Assembly: GCA_030770425.1 (NCBI GenBank)
Contig: JASJFT010000004.1
Span: 434,001 to 498,000 of the forward strand
From: Darksidea phi
Taxonomy: Eukaryota > Ascomycota > Dothideomycetes > Pleosporales > Lentitheciaceae
DNA: 64,000 bases
Direction of reading: 5' to 3'
Shown here: in pieces, positions 35,072 to 48,388 of the stretch
Layout: each line of letters begins with the position of its first letter
Numbering within the stretch: the first letter of the stretch is position 1
Program-made: the position numbers and the translations under genes
The notes under the pieces: generated by a model
What the model saw: the letters and a program-made list of their open reading frames with translations, nothing else
What the model was told of the DNA's origin: nothing
Database searches by the model: none

Positions 35072-36956
35072 ATGAAGAGTTGCGCGGCATTAGTGGCATA
35101 TGCCCTTGCTACATTAGCATCAGCGACATGTTCGACCAAGGTCCAGAAGGCACAAAATCGGTACGCGCTACAATTCAATAATTAAGGAAGTCTCTAATAC
35201 ACTTGTAGCACATTCTCCTACGGAACACTGAGAGCTGAAAAGCTTCCCAAGTTTCTCGAAAACAACCCCTTACCAGGCGGCACGCCATGGGGAGCAGACA
35301 TCGATCCCAAGAACGTCAATCCAAGAGTGCCACCCAATACCGGCGTAACACGAAACTACGATTTCACGATCAGCCGTGGGGCGCTTGCCCCGGATGGTTA
35401 CTACAAGGAGAGCGGCATCCTTATCAACGGGCAGTTCCCTGGACCAACGATCGAGGCGAATTGGGGCGATATGATTGAAGTCAAAGTTACAAACAACATC
35501 ACCAGCCCAGACGAGGGAACTGCTCTGCACTGGCATGGTCTGTTCCAGAACGGCACAGCGTGGTACGACGGCGTTCCAAGCGTTTCACAATGCCCTATCG
35601 CTCCCGGCGCGAGCTTCACCTACAAGTTCCAAGCTGGTGTCTTTGGAAGCTCGTGGTATCATTCACACTACTCAGCTCAGGCTGCTGGTGGTCTTTTCGG
35701 TCCACTGATTGTGTACGGTCCTTCGCATGTCGCATATGACGAGGACATCGGCCCAGTAATGCTGACAGACTGGTTCCACAAGGATTACTTCGCCATCGTC
35801 AAGAATGTAATGAGCAACAACGCATCCCTCTGGGCAAATCCTTCTGATAATACCCTGATCAATGGCCGCATGCCGTACAATTGCAGCCAAGTCAAAGACA
35901 GCACTCCATGCGGTGCCGCACCATATGCCAAGTTTAGGTTCGAGACCGGAAAGACGTACAAGCTTCGTTTGATCAACGCCGGTGCGGCTGGTATGCAGTA
36001 CTTCAGCATTGATGGACAGACACTTCAGATCGTGGCGAATGATTTGACCGATATCCAACCCTACAACACTACGATCGTCACTCTAGGCGTTGGTCAGCGT
36101 TCTGATGTTCTTTTCACGCCAAAGAAAGTCAATGGCACAAACGCCATCTGGATGCGCACTCTACAGTCAGGAAAGTTCTGCCAACGAGCTTCGAACCCCG
36201 CAGGCCGCGCCGTCATTCTGCTTGACGGAGCTCCAGATGATGCTATTCCGAAGACTACCGCCTATCCTGCCCCGGTCGATGATGGCACTTGCAAGAACGA
36301 TCCGCTCGAGCTCTCCGTGCCCTACTACGAAGAGAGCCTTCCGGAACCTAGCACTACGTTCCAAATCACAGTCAACACTATTGTCAACGCATCGGGAAAT
36401 CAGCTGTACACAATGAACGGCTCCCCTTTCATGGCGAACTACAACAACCCACTTCTCGGTCTTGCGTATCAGAAGAATTTCTCGTATCCCACACAATGGA
36501 ATACATACAACTTTGGATCCAACACCAGCGTGCGCATTGTCATATGGAATAATTCCACCGGTCCTCACCCCATGCATATTCACGGACACGGTAAGCTTCC
36601 TTCCACCGCTCCACGACCCCCGCTAATAGAATACAGACATGTTCCTCCTGTACGACGGCACCGACAAATGGGACGGTATTAGTATCATCAATCCCTCCAA
36701 TCCTGTCCGCCGCGACACACACAACCTACGCCCTAAAGGCTGGATGGTGATGCAATACAATCTCGACAATCCCGGAGTCTGGCCCTTCCATTGTCACATT
36801 GCGTGGCACTTGAGCATGGGTATGTACGTCAATTTGATGGAGAGCCCCGAGAAGATAGATGCAAGTGCAATTCCAGGTGTGCTGAAGGAAACGTGTGATG
36901 CGTGGAATGAGTATAGCAAATCGCATATTGTGGAGCAGATAGATAGTGGGCTCTAG
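35072..36956 (+). CDS. Ascomycete laccase (multicopper oxidase), three exons
   Basis: Secreted four-copper phenol oxidase. Exons 35072-35160, 35209-36590 and 36637-36956 join to 596 residues; introns are 48 and 46 bp. Signal peptide MKSCAALVAYALATLASA. Copper motifs are all complete: L1 HWHGLFQNG (His137), L2 SWYHSHYSAQ, L3 HPMHIHGHD (His483), L4 HCHIAWHLSMGM (His542-Cys543-His544). The residue five after the last His is Met, the axial position of the type 1 copper, which favours a lower redox potential. The protein ends DSGL, the C-terminal plug typical of asco-laccases that fills the solvent channel. Many Asn-x-Ser/Thr sites are present. Possible roles are lignocellulose attack, pigment polymerisation or detoxification; the context (SDR, MFS, regulator) leaves this open. 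Confidence 0.93.
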
Positions 36957-38277
36957 GTTGAGGAAGAGTTTATAGTTAGCGTGGCATCTTGTATAAATGT
37001 TTGAGGTGGTCGTGCAGGTTTGGAGTATTACATATTACATTCGTATGTACATAGTAAATGTAGTGGTAGCGACCGCAACACTTTGTCCATCTTTTCTTGC
37101 CTAGCAGACGCAATTCCACTTAACAGAAAACCGTGAGAAATTAGAGCGTATATGGGGACCTATGAATTATGCCGATTCCGGCTTTGAAAAACGACGACTA
37201 AAACTTCTGTAATTGTTTCCTCTATCCTATTCCATCGAGAACGTCGTTGATCGAACGTTTTGAGACCCTGATCACCGTTACAGCATTCTCTAACCTAGCC
37301 ATTACTTGCTAAATTCACTGCATGGCAGTGCTCAAAACACAAAGAAAATAAACATGACGTATTCAAAGTTCTAAAATAGGCAAAGCAGACAATCGTATGT
37401 TGGTTGCATGCCATTGGCTGTGCTGAATCCGGTTAGCGTGATTAGAGGTCGGTCCCATGTTTCGATCTCCGAAACCTCCCTGAAAGCATCAAAGCATCAC
37501 TCATCAACAGGCACCAGATCTGGATCTAGGATCTCCACAATAACTAATGCATGCTGCACATCAGGCATTCGAGTCATCCCCGACTTCGTACCGCTCCAGC
37601 GGATGCTCGTTCTGACCAATGCCACGACCGATTGACATCGGCGTGCTTACCCTGCTTCTCCTCTTATATACAGATCTACCAGGTACTGCTCCTCTAAGCG
37701 AGAGCTCATGCATGTCAGAGCAGCTTTCCAGAATGTTTCCGTATCCAGTGGGTCGGCGTTCGTCTACCGATCACTCAAGCCACACTGAGAGCCTCTGTCG
37801 GATGATTCGGGAACCGACTACACCAGAGCGCGATATTGGTGACGGCTGTATAGTTCACTTCCTCTTAGCAAATAGCATCACAGATGCTGTTGATGGAACC
37901 GAATCCCCGTATCGCGGTCTCTGGGAATAAGGTACACTGCGCCGTCATTCCCAGGTTTCGGGTTTCGTGCAATATGTTCCCACGTGCGGATCTTGAACCT
38001 GCTCCAGGTATACTCAATCGCTGCAGGAACCAAATCAAGGTCAGGCACAAGCCAACGAGAATAGATTACGGGTCCGAGGCTTCCGGTCGCCACTTCTTAT
38101 TCTTCCCTACGTGCGTCTGCATATCGCCTCTTACCCTTCTTCACCCAGTTTGTTTTCACTTCGGTCACCTAAATACTTATGACATACCTTGGCATCTTCT
38201 TTATTAAGTATTTCTCGCTAACATACTGCTGTACATTGAGACTCTTCATCCCGTCCTGAGTTGTTCTAAGTCGCATA
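36957..38277. other. Intergenic region
   Basis: 1.3 kb without a supported gene. Several frames under 110 codons overlap on both strands with no motif. The last 150 bp before the transporter start, with pyrimidine-rich stretches, is likely its promoter and leader. Confidence 0.4.
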
Positions 38278-41244
38278 ATGTCACAACCAGGAGGGTCAAC
38301 GCCTCCTAATCTTCGAGGAGCATTTGGACATCACCAGCGCTCTTACTCGGACTCATTACCCCCTTGTGATCAATGGTCTCGAAATCGACAACGAGGACGC
38401 ACTTTCAGCGGCCGGCAACCCTCTGAGCTCTTTCTGCCATCTACGCTTCCTCCAAGACATCCATCGCGGATCTCACCTTCCACGCCATCAACGCCTAGCC
38501 CAAAGACGCCCTCATATACTTCAAATCAATTTTCGAGGAGTGAAGATCGTTATACCTCCGTTTCTCCTCCACTTTCACGCGCTGGAACATACAATTCGAG
38601 AAATCCATACCGTAACCACTCACCGCCTTCTCCGATCAATGAGCGCCCACTTGCTCCATACCCAGCACCAGAATATACTGCGGCATTCCAACTCCAATCA
38701 CTCGAGGGTGGGTTCACCGCAGAGCAATGGAATACCGTGACCGGCTTGATCACTTCCGCCACCCAAAGCGCCGTCGAGAAGCGAAGAGAAGAACTCAGAG
38801 AGGAAGTTGAACTCCGCCGACGCCAACAAGAATATCAAGAAAGGGTTCAACATCTAGCTAAGCGCGAGCGGATTCGACGTCGTATGGAGAGCGAGTCGAC
38901 CCTGGCTCCTACATCTCGCATTGACGAAGAAGTGGAACTCCCTATTGGTGTCATTCCTCCTTATCTGCAGCCGGCATATTTTGGTAGCCACGCGAGCGCT
39001 GCGGCACGTCGCCGCCGCGATGTCTCAATCACACCACCTAAAACACTCAAAGAGGGCAAGGAGGATGCCGAGCTCATCCTTCCTCCCCGCGAGGAAGAGT
39101 TGGGCTATATGCCACCGCTAACTCAGTCTTCGTCTCGCCGGCCTCGGTCACTGACACGACGGCTGACTTTAAACCGGCCCCGCAGCCTCTCCTTTCGCTC
39201 GCCTAACCGATCCACCAAACGTCAATCTTTCCGAGAGTCACTCCGCAAGTCAATATATCTACCTCCTGTAGACCCACTATTCTCTGTGGTTGATGATGAT
39301 ATCATACAACAAGAACGGGAGAACCTCGAGAAACTGATTGCGGACTCGTGGAAAGAAACCGACGACCTGGGAACGGTGGGAAGAGCTAGCCAATCTACGC
39401 TCGAGATGATATCTTTAGACTCACCTCGCAAATCGGCCCACATCGAGGAGCAGAAGCCTGCATCTCCTGCAGCTGCACAGAATCTACCTCGCGGCATGCG
39501 CCTCTTCGTCTTGGTAACCTGCATTTGCACAGCTGTATTCTTGCAGGCACTAGACACTACAATCATCTCAACGGCAATACCCAAGATCGTCCAGCAGTTC
39601 CACTCGCTTTCTGATGTGGGCTGGTATGGATCAGGCTATTTTCTCACAACTTGCGCTTGCCAGCTCATCTGGGGCCGTATCTACACCTTCTACAACCTCA
39701 AGTATGCTTACTTAATCGCCATCAGCATATTTGAAGTCGGATCTCTGATATGCGGATTGGCGACTTCGTCAGTGATGCTCATAATCGGAAGAGCAATAGC
39801 TGGTCTTGGGTCAGCCGGTATATACGCAGGCAGCTTCATCATTATCGCCTTTTCAACGAAACCTGCTAGTCGCCCCAAGTACAGCGCACTGCTCGGTAGT
39901 ATGTACGGCATTTCTAGTGTGATTGGTCCACTGGTTGGAGGCGTTTTTTCAGACAAGGTGTCATGGCGCTGGTGCTTTTTTATAAACCTCCCCCTTGGCT
40001 TCGTTGCTCTAGCAGGTATCGTCTTCTTTCTCCGCCAACCCACTCAAAACGCCGCTCTTCGCAACCTCCCCAACTCTGAAAAGATCAAGCGACTGGATTG
40101 GCACGGAACACTCGTTTTCATCGGCAGTCTAACCTCCCTCTTCATCGCACTCGAATGGGGTGGTGAGAGGTACTTGTGGGAAAACTACCGCATCGTCGTG
40201 ATGCTCTTTTTCTTCGGCCTTGGCGTATGTCTTTGGGTATGGATACAATGGTGGAAGAACGAGTCTGGAACCGTACCTGCGCGCATCATTACGCAGCGTA
40301 ATATTTGGACAGCCGCACTGAGCTGCTACATGATGGGCGGCAGTTTCTTCATTATGTTGTACTTCATCAGCATTTACTTCCAAGCTATCAAAGACAGCTC
40401 GCCCCTAAAATCCGGTATTCAGTCCTTGCCCACACTGCTGGGTTTGACGATTGGCATGACGATCGCTGGTCATACGCACAAATTTGTCAAATACCATGCC
40501 GCCTACATGATTGGCTCTTCAGTCATAGCAACAGTAGGCTGTGGGCTTATCACTACATGGAACCCCGGGACGAACTCGCCCAAGTGGATAGGGTATCAAG
40601 CACTCTTCGGCATCGGACAGGGTTTTGGATGGCAACAACCGCTTCTCATAGCACAAGCATTCCTCGAAAACAAAGACATACCGATCGGTACCGCGTTGAT
40701 GAGCGGTGTGAAACTTTTCGGCGGTGCGACATTCATCTCCGTTGGCTCGGCTGTCTTTAACAACAAGCTCAAGAAGAATCTATCGCATATATCAGGCCTT
40801 GATCTCCATCATGTCCTGGGAGCGGGTGCGAGTGGACTTACTAGCGCTATTCAGGACCCCAACCAACTCCAAGACGTCAAGAACGCGTACAGCTCCGCAT
40901 TGTCGGCTACGTTTAAGATCTCGGTTGTGCTTAGCTGTTTGGCTATTGCGGGTGCGCTGGGCGTGGAGTGGAAGCTTGCTCCGGTGAAGAAGCCAGGGGC
41001 GCCAGGTGGTGGTGGTGCTCCGCCTCCGAATGATAAGCCTCGTGGGAATGAGGGAGGGTCGCCTGAAGTGAGCGGGGGGAATGGTGGGGGTAGCGGCAAC
41101 GGTTTGGTAAGGCTGCCATCCAATCCTCCGCCACCGCCCCTTCCGCCACTGCACATGCAGCCGCAGACGTCGCAAGTGACTAGCCTCCAGGGCTACAGTA
41201 TCAGTAAACCTGTTGCTACGACGGGACCATTGGGTAGAATGTAG
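38278..41244 (+). CDS. MFS drug:H+ antiporter (14-TM, DHA2-like) with a 400-residue N-terminal extension
   Basis: An intronless 988-residue frame. Residues about 406-900 are a standard major facilitator of the 14-span DHA2/toxin-efflux type: [28 protein letters not shown] opens TM1, with [58 protein letters not shown], and [18 protein letters not shown] further on. The first ~400 residues are hydrophilic, Ser/Arg/Pro rich ([19 protein letters not shown]) with a charged helical stretch around 165-215 ([24 protein letters not shown] pattern, cut here) and likely cytosolic. The last ~85 residues are Gly/Pro rich. Relatives are usually 500-600 residues, so the extension is unusual, but the frame is uninterrupted and codon-like. 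A shorter product could start at the Met in GMRLF. Exports metabolites or drugs (inference). Confidence 0.87.
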   Translation: MSQPGGSTPPNLRGAFGHHQRSYSDSLPPCDQWSRNRQRGRTFSGRQPSELFLPSTLPPRHPSRISPSTPSTPSPKTPSYTSNQFSRSEDRYTSVSPPLSRAGTYNSRNPYRNHSPPSPINERPLAPYPAPEYTAAFQLQSLEGGFTAEQWNTVTGLITSATQSAVEKRREELREEVELRRRQQEYQERVQHLAKRERIRRRMESESTLAPTSRIDEEVELPIGVIPPYLQPAYFGSHASAAARRRRDVSITPPKTLKEGKEDAELILPPREEELGYMPPLTQSSSRRPRSLTRRLTLNRPRSLSFRSPNRSTKRQSFRESLRKSIYLPPVDPLFSVVDDDIIQQERENLEKLIADSWKETDDLGTVGRASQSTLEMISLDSPRKSAHIEEQKPASPAAAQNLPRGMRLFVLVTCICTAVFLQALDTTIISTAIPKIVQQFHSLSDVGWYGSGYFLTTCACQLIWGRIYTFYNLKYAYLIAISIFEVGSLICGLATSSVMLIIGRAIAGLGSAGIYAGSFIIIAFSTKPASRPKYSALLGSMYGISSVIGPLVGGVFSDKVSWRWCFFINLPLGFVALAGIVFFLRQPTQNAALRNLPNSEKIKRLDWHGTLVFIGSLTSLFIALEWGGERYLWENYRIVVMLFFFGLGVCLWVWIQWWKNESGTVPARIITQRNIWTAALSCYMMGGSFFIMLYFISIYFQAIKDSSPLKSGIQSLPTLLGLTIGMTIAGHTHKFVKYHAAYMIGSSVIATVGCGLITTWNPGTNSPKWIGYQALFGIGQGFGWQQPLLIAQAFLENKDIPIGTALMSGVKLFGGATFISVGSAVFNNKLKKNLSHISGLDLHHVLGAGASGLTSAIQDPNQLQDVKNAYSSALSATFKISVVLSCLAIAGALGVEWKLAPVKKPGAPGGGGAPPPNDKPRGNEGGSPEVSGGNGGGSGNGLVRLPSNPPPPPLPPLHMQPQTSQVTSLQGYSISKPVATTGPLGRM

Positions 41245-44200
41245 AGACGAGCTGTATATAAGGGAGTTTCGTATAAGCGGTCTATGTAGTAGTGCACGAG
41301 ATGACATGTAGCTTGGGGTTTCCACCCGTGCCGGAATTGCGCGACAGAGGCACTTTTAGTATGGAGCAACAAGTACTGTCACCCGTCTAGATTAGCTTTG
41401 CCATCTTTGTACCCTAGCGGAATGAAATGGATTGTAGATCTGTGTAGACGTGAGCTTCTGTAACACTGATGTACGGAGAAACAACAGATTTATGTAGTGT
41501 TAGTCTTGACTTCAGGGCGTCGGTATGGCCAAATCGCATGGCTGATCGCTAGGAGCGTGCATAAGCAGTACTGGCAGTAAGTGGCTAGCAAGACGTTCCA
41601 AAGTGCTTTGCTGCCTTTCGGCATCAACATCTGTCGTGTTTTTATTCTACTACTATTGTGCAACTGCCATTCACCGAGTTCTCATACTCAGAGGATAAGC
41701 ACTATATATAGCGCTGTCTAGATGAACTGATTTAAACTAAACACCAGAAGCATAACGGTATCAACGTTGCGCCACGCCACACGGCACGCCCTCTTTCATG
41801 AGGCTCGGGCCGTTGCCTTCGCAGTCATGCCGTGACGCCTGCTACCCGCTTTAGTTGCAACGACCTTCTTGCGTCTCAAGATATTCGGGACGAAATACCT
41901 TTTTAGGTCACCATTTTGGGTTATTCCGCGACTTTGACAATGCGATGGCTGCTACTCATCCGAGATGGTGTTTCTCCGCAAGCGATTGTGTAAGTATCCT
42001 CATCAGGCGCTGAATGTGTAACCCGGTCATGTAACTGACGGGTAACGAACTGCGTCGCGAATGTGAGATAGCCCACCTCCAGTGGAACATTAGATATAGG
42101 CATCGCTCCAAATTGGCTTTGCTGAAGCATCTTTAGGTCGACCGATCAAGTCGCACGTTCACAAAATTCAAATACGAGCTTTTTATCTGCTCAGATGCAA
42201 ACTTCGACAACCGAAGTACCCTCAGTTCGCCCATCTACCAAGCGAAAATGTCTCAAAAGCATAACCCGCATGTGGCTCACCGGAAAATGCAGCCCGCCGA
42301 GTGCGCTGCGAATGAGGCCTTTTCAAGCTGGTTTTGGACAACACACAGGCCACTCCCATACGAGCAGGTAATAAGACATTCCAAAAATGCATAGACAAAC
42401 CAAGACGACAAGGTCTGTGCAAGGAGTGTTTAGCTACATAACGTGCACAGATTAATTGATATGCAACAGCAGGGATCCCACGTGCAGGGCGTCGTAAACG
42501 GGTCAGCGGGATTTGCAAGGCGGGAATATCGTCCTGGGAAGCATGCATGTGGATCAGCGGAACCGCATGTTGAGGCTGGAACATGGGACTCGGAGTGCGA
42601 GTAGCTCGTTATTATTTAGGATGGTGGTGCTTTTGTTTTGTCGAGAAGAGAAGAGTCGCGAGGTGGCTGTGGACCTGCAGCTCGTAACTGCCACGCCACG
42701 GCTACCCGAAACTGAATCAGGTACTGTGCACCCCAAATACGAAAGTGTATATCTAGGCACAGCATACGAGGAGCCCCCGTTAGGCGGTTACGAAATGCAC
42801 CCCAAAGAGGGGCTTCGTGTGACTTTCGAGCTCTGCACGGATATCTCCACAAAACTAAGAGTATGGGGTTGACGCGTCGTGCTACGTATTACAGTGGCTG
42901 TGCTATGACTTGAGACATACGAGCGAGCTGTGGAATCTCCATGTATTTAAAAATGACTGCGTTGTTGGTAGTCGTTGAGTAATCTACCTATGAGTTGAGT
43001 AAAGGAGCACAGTGCGTCAGCGGTCATGTTAGATAATAGCAGCGAGTTGTGGCTGCAACGGCATCACCTCCTACGTGAGCGGTAGCAAGCCTCCGCGTCA
43101 GGGCGTTTTCTTACGCGATGTCCGTCAGCCACCGGCGCTACTAAGCGAGTGCGGTTTAGCGACTTCGGAACTGTGGCCTGCAATCCTGCGCTGCTTGATA
43201 TTACTCGGCCACCGTGGTGAGAAGATTTCCACATCTTGTGCTGCAAAGGTGACAAGACGGCTATTCGGGCCTTCGTATGGGTGCAACGAATGCTCAGGAA
43301 AGAAGCAATGCGATTTACGGGCGCATAAGTGTCGCTTAGGGCTGCCAAGTGCATTGCATACTGGACGACCTATACGAAGGAGCTCGTTTTTATTGAGTCA
43401 TGCTAGCGTTAGATCTCCGAGTTAGGCCTACCTCTGAGGCTACATTATTGTCGGATTACCTTTGCAAAATTACATATTATATGTTCTTTCTATATAGAAG
43501 AATACGTATTATTAGATTTTAGGAACTCGATAACTCGATAAAACGAGCTCCTTCGCAGACGCATCAGCTCGATGCTACCCGCGAGGCTAGTGGCTCATCA
43601 AAACAGGGGTCTCAAGGTGCTCAACCCAAGCTAAGATCTCAGGTCAACCATACGGGTGGACCGCAGAATGGGGACGATGAGCTGACGTTCTGCCTTCTTC
43701 TTCTGGTTAGCTATGATTTGTACAATCGCCATAAACGTATATGACGCAGAAACATACCTACCAATGAGAGTGGATGGGGGAGGCCTCAGTCCTTGATTCG
43801 GGAACCGAAGTCAAGACTCTGAGTCGGCCGAGAAGACATAAGCAAGTCGGTAGGATTCTAGACATGAGCCATCGGAGCTTGAGCGGGGCAAAGCTTTGAT
43901 AGTCCCTTGGCGCGGAGGGCAAAACAGGGCCGTGTGGGATAGGTAGAGGCGATGGTGTTGAGGACGCCAGCCTGTCGATGGTGCGGGTATAAGCCAAGCC
44001 CCGCGCTACAACGCTCGGCTCGATCTGGCTAGCCTATCGTATAGCAGAGATTCGCCCATGCAACGGTAGCAAAGGAAACTTGGCGCTTGCCGAGGAGCCT
44101 GTAAATGTCCGCTCTCTTTTCCAACGTGCGAGATTCGCCAATGGAGGATTATCTCAAGGACCCTTAGAAGGCAGATCCTTCAACTAGGTCTTATCCACGG

Positions 44201-44839
44201 CACTTGCAACCAAGCCTTGACCCCACCACTTGGATGGCCTTAGTAAAAGCTTGGGTTGGGGGCCTTGCAGCTTCTCTTGGAGCTCATAATAGTCATGCCG
44301 AGTAATGCCGATCCCGTCTTATCTGTCGTAAGGCTCCCAACTTGTATCAATAAGTAGGACCAAGCTGTTGGGTGCGCTCTCCCACAATAGCGATTTGCGG
44401 TGCTGGGTCCACGTGCGATGCATGGACTTTCAAGAAGCGGGCCTTGTTGTAGATCATTACTGGAAGTGAGGAGGCTTTGCAGAAGTGGTAAGACCGGGTG
44501 GTCGCCCTGGTTGAGCACACTGGCGGAGTTCCATGCAAACTAATTTGGCTGCATTTGATGAACCATCAATTCTATCCAAAGAGAAGACTCTCTATGCACA
44601 CGCTTCGCTAGAGCGAATCGGAAATAATAAAACTTTGAAGAAGAAATATCTATACACCCTAAATGCATATGGGTGCCATACATCGAAGTCGTAAACTGTC
44701 CAGATGGTGTATGCGACCGATCAGCACGTCTAAAACAGGAAGCCTACGATAACAACCCCCCACGCCAAAAGAGCACTACAAAAGATCAACAGAAAAAGGC
44801 TTGCGCATGAAATGTATGTACGAGACAACCGCCCGGCTT
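41245..44839. other. Intergenic region containing repeat copy B
   Basis: 3.6 kb without a supported gene. It contains repeat copy B, an open frame at 42130-41921 (-) ending next to the repeat, another at 42513-42872 (+) with some codon-like character (VYLGTAYEEPPLGGYEM), and an AT-rich patch at 43450-43530. None matches a known family. Likely decayed sequence separating the transporter from the AflR-like regulator. Confidence 0.4.
41761..41963 (+). repeat. Dispersed repeat, copy B
   Basis: Same unit and orientation as copy A at 2958-3160. Shared blocks are GGCACGCCCTCTTTCATGAGG, CAGTCATGCCGTGACG, CTTCTTGCGTCTCAAGAT, TTCGGGACGA and ATGCGATGGCTGCTACTCAT. Internally it differs from both other copies over about 25 bp around 41840. 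It lies in inverted orientation to copy C, 7.3 kb away. Confidence 0.75.
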
Positions 44840-46183
44840 TCACATGTCTTCGCTGTTCTTCAACGCCGTAGCCAACTCTTTTGATGCATTCTTGAGCTCT
44901 GCCCGCAGGAACTTTTCCAACGCCCCGTAGATCCCGTCTCCGCTAGGAAGGTTGCGGCAGTAGCGTCCTTGGAAAGAATCAACCAGCTTTGATACCTTGC
45001 GCAGCTCATTAATCACCAGTTGCAGCTTGAGATGCGTCTCGTCTTCAGCGTCGATCTGATAGGCACCCATTGAGATGGGAATATCCATGACCATCCCACG
45101 CTCATCATCCCACGGTGTGCTTGTACCTGATGTTTGACCGGAGATCGTAGATCGTGCGGGCCGTGATGATGTGCTGCGCCCAATGGCGGTATACGAGCTC
45201 AGGATCTTCAGGATGATGAGCGAGAGGGCGAGCACCATGCCTGAATTGCTTGAGCAGGGACACTGCAGCAGTTGGTGGAAGGTTTGGATAGCCCGACGGT
45301 TCGTGGCCAATACTTGGTCGATCGATGATGTAGGTGCAAGTCCATTCGGAGCGCTAGTCGGGTTCGACTGGCAGAAGTTCTGCGGCAGATGCAGGTTCTG
45401 AAGGGTGGCGGAGGCAAGGTTCGTGCAGGACTCTTTACGACTGTGGCCAGGTCGGTGGTGATGCGGTTGTTGGGGAAGTCGGGGAGGGGGGGACGGTGAT
45501 GCTTCATCTGAGTGAGCGCTGACGGGGTCAGATAAGCTCGAAGATACTCGGTGAAGCTCGTTGTGTTGCTCTCCATGTCCCCAGTTGTCCATGAAAGCCA
45601 TTGAATTCTCCAAAGCCATTAATGCCGACGTGTTCAAAAATGTATCGTTGTTGCAAGGGAAGCTGCTCGAGCCGGCCATGAAGTTGAGATCGTGCCATGG
45701 TAGGGTAGGCGACTGGTCAAAGCTGAGAAGGGAGTTGTCGAAGTTCATCTCGGTGAAAGGGTCTGGAACGCCATCAGCAAGATGGTCGTCAAGAGTCTTG
45801 CTAGTTTCGCTGTCAGGCGTTGACAATGTGCTGGTTCTTCGCTCGGCATTCTTCGCATCGGACTTCTTCGGCATTGGGTTCCCATTGGCGTCCTTTCGTG
45901 GCGGCTTCCCCATCCTCCTCGACACACTATAGTTGCACCTCATGCCAGTGTTGATGCACCTTTGGCAGACAGGACGCTCGCGATCACACTTGACCTTGCT
46001 GAAGGTGGGTTAGATCCTTGAACCATTGAAGCTGGGTAGGGCGTCATACGCAGAAGCACAGATATCGCAGCTCGACCTCAGCTTAGGAGGCTTATCGATG
46101 TTCCTTCGAGATTGCGTGGTCCGGGGCGGTGGAGGTTGGCTCTCAATGCTGTCGACTTCCATATCGGGATTGTATGAGTCCAT
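44840..46183 (-). CDS. Zn2Cys6 transcription factor, AflR-like, two exons
   Basis: Binuclear zinc cluster regulator. Exons 46183-46050 and 45998-44840 join to 430 residues over a 51 bp intron that splits the zinc cluster (after CASA). The cluster reads CDICASAKVKCDRERPVCQRC then C six residues on, spacing CX2CX6CX6CX2CX6C, at about residues 38-66, preceded by a Pro/Arg-rich start (PPPPRTTQSRRN). After a variable Ser/Pro/His-rich middle, the C-terminal region has the AflR-domain style: QTFHQLLQCPCSSNSGMVLALSLIILKILSSYTAI, IDAEDETHLKLQLVINELRKVSKLVDSF, then FLRAELKNASKEL. AflR-type regulators usually sit in and control secondary metabolite clusters, but no backbone synthase is nearby. It lies between transporter and nitroreductase. 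Confidence 0.9.
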
Positions 46184-48388
46184 TGTTGGTAGAAGATGGT
46201 GACGAGCCAAGGAACAAATATTTGCAAACTGTAAAGACAACGATTGGAAGCCTGGAATAGCCGTAACACTTCTAGAAGAAAGGCCTTGGAGGGGTCAAGA
46301 CGTTATATAGCTTGGAAGGCTTAATTTGGGAAAGTAAGCACGCATGTCGCAAGCCACGTTCATTGATAGCTAGCTGCAGCTGTGCCTACTGCAGCTCTAT
46401 GAGAGCACTGGTAATCTTACTGGGTGCGGTATCCCGGTCGAATCTAGCGTAGTTAGCGGCCCAATGCATGGTCTCGCGTGTCATGCCTGCCCTGACGTGC
46501 TCGTTCCCCGGGAACAATGATCGCTGTCAAATCTCAAGCTATGGCCGGCTGAGACGCACGCCGCGGGTCGGTTGAAGACAATAATTACTCTAGAGCTTAG
46601 CTGCAGGCACTCCATAAGCTCGTTTGCCAATGGAAAGAAGCCGAGACCATAACGCCAGCGCCGGACAAGGTAGTAATCTTGAAGATGAGTACTCGATAAC
46701 CGATGGCCACGCGAGCGGAAACTCTCCCCGGCGGAGATTGAATCTCTCATAGTAGTGAAACAAGGGTCTGGGAGTGATGGACAGCTAGGTACCGATGGCC
46801 CGCACGAAAACGAGATATCCGAAGGCGGGCTACACGAGGTCCGCACCTATGAACATCGGATCCTGGAGGAGCTGTGTTAGGTGTTTCGTCAATTGCTACC
46901 CTAACACGAGCCACAGATACGTTCGTCACCCTGAGGGGTAGTTGATCTGTCCAGTGAGAGGCAGCGGTAGACGGGACCGGGTTCGTGTATGCGAGTGAAT
47001 GGTTGGGATGGTTGAACGGCGAAAGCTGATAGGATTTTGGTCTACCTAGGTACGGTACTCTTTAGGGCTTAGTGTGTGTGCTAAAAACAGCCCCCGGATA
47101 AACCTTCGCCGTAAGCCACGTGATGCACTCCAGGTTGGACATTTGGGGGCGTAAGGAGACAAAATATCGCTCCTACTAAACCAGACTTAATTACGATGCA
47201 CCATTCGTCCACTAGGCTATATGGTTGAAGCGCCGTGCAAAAATACCATGTCCACATATGCAGCGTCTGCGAGCTCTGGAGGGCATGGACGTCTAAATGA
47301 CCAACACTCACTACGCACAGCTCGTCTAGCGGTAGACGGATGAATAGCTTCGGAGAGCGTTCACACGTGTACATCGGGTTGCCGCCCAGAAGCTCTATTA
47401 AGCCTTGACAAGCCTTGCCAAGGCAGTCTGGCGTAGATCAATCTGCGACGTTGGCCCTCCATCCTTCAAACCAAAGCCTACGCAACGTTCCATAATCCCG
47501 TGACGACTAAACAGCCCAACGCTACGACTTAACCAACTAAGGTTGCATGATGACTCAATCTTCCTGTGCCTTGAAACAACTAGAGCCAGCCGCGGCGGTA
47601 AGTCCAATGAGCTCAGCATGGATTAAGACCGGCGAAGTGCAGCCGCCATTGACCGAACAAGACGCAAATGTGGTAGAAAGCAGAGAGAGCGCATTCTTCT
47701 TCCTTCAGGCCGACAATCAGCCGCTATTGAAGGCTTATGCTTCGTGTCGGGGCCGAGGATGCTCCATCTGATTCGGATCCGACGCGATCCTTCCAATCAT
47801 GCAGAGCGGAAGCGGAAATATCAAGCGGAAGCGGAAATATGGAACACGATCTATCACGTTGCCTCAGCCACATAGCCATCAACCAGTACGAGTCGCTCCG
47901 AAGAGAGGGTATCGATGTTATTCAGTGCACTCGTTCATCTGGCTGCGTACAGAGTGAGAATAGGTGCCACAAAAACAATCTAAACCCAACATTTGGGTCG
48001 GTGGGGCAGCACGGGCAGGTTCAAAGAGACTCAAGCCATCCATGTCATCAGCACTAACGTCACCACTCGACTGAATAGGGGGCCGATACGCACGAAAAAC
48101 AATGCCTGTGCCGCAGTACCCCCGGCAAACGGCTCATCGGCGGTACGGTAACCGAAACCGATTCACGTTGAAAGATCCTAATTCGCGAGTGGCTGTGGGC
48201 GGCACTACGCCTCACATGGGTGCAAGAATACGCCCTTTGAAGCTTCGTATTGCTTATCTGCGTATTTACGAGTATATAAGACCTCCTCAGGCTCTTCACT
48301 CCGAAGCATATCTCCTTCTTTCCCAGCCTTCAACTCTACTCTACACTCGCGCTCAACCTCACTTGCTCTACTCTTTATCACATCCACC
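46184..48388. other. Intergenic region with a short tandem duplication
   Basis: 2.2 kb without a supported gene. A 17-nt unit AGCGGAAGCGGAAATAT occurs twice at 47805-47821 and 47824-47840 (period 19). A tRNA-like D-arm at about 47550-47520 on the minus strand lacks a B box. Pyrimidine-rich sequence at 48310-48385 is the probable leader of the nitroreductase gene. Confidence 0.4.

Noticed and set aside
47480..47560. Possible tRNA on the minus strand (AGTTGGTTAAG D-arm)
   Set aside because: No GGTTCGA-type B box and no consistent cloverleaf.
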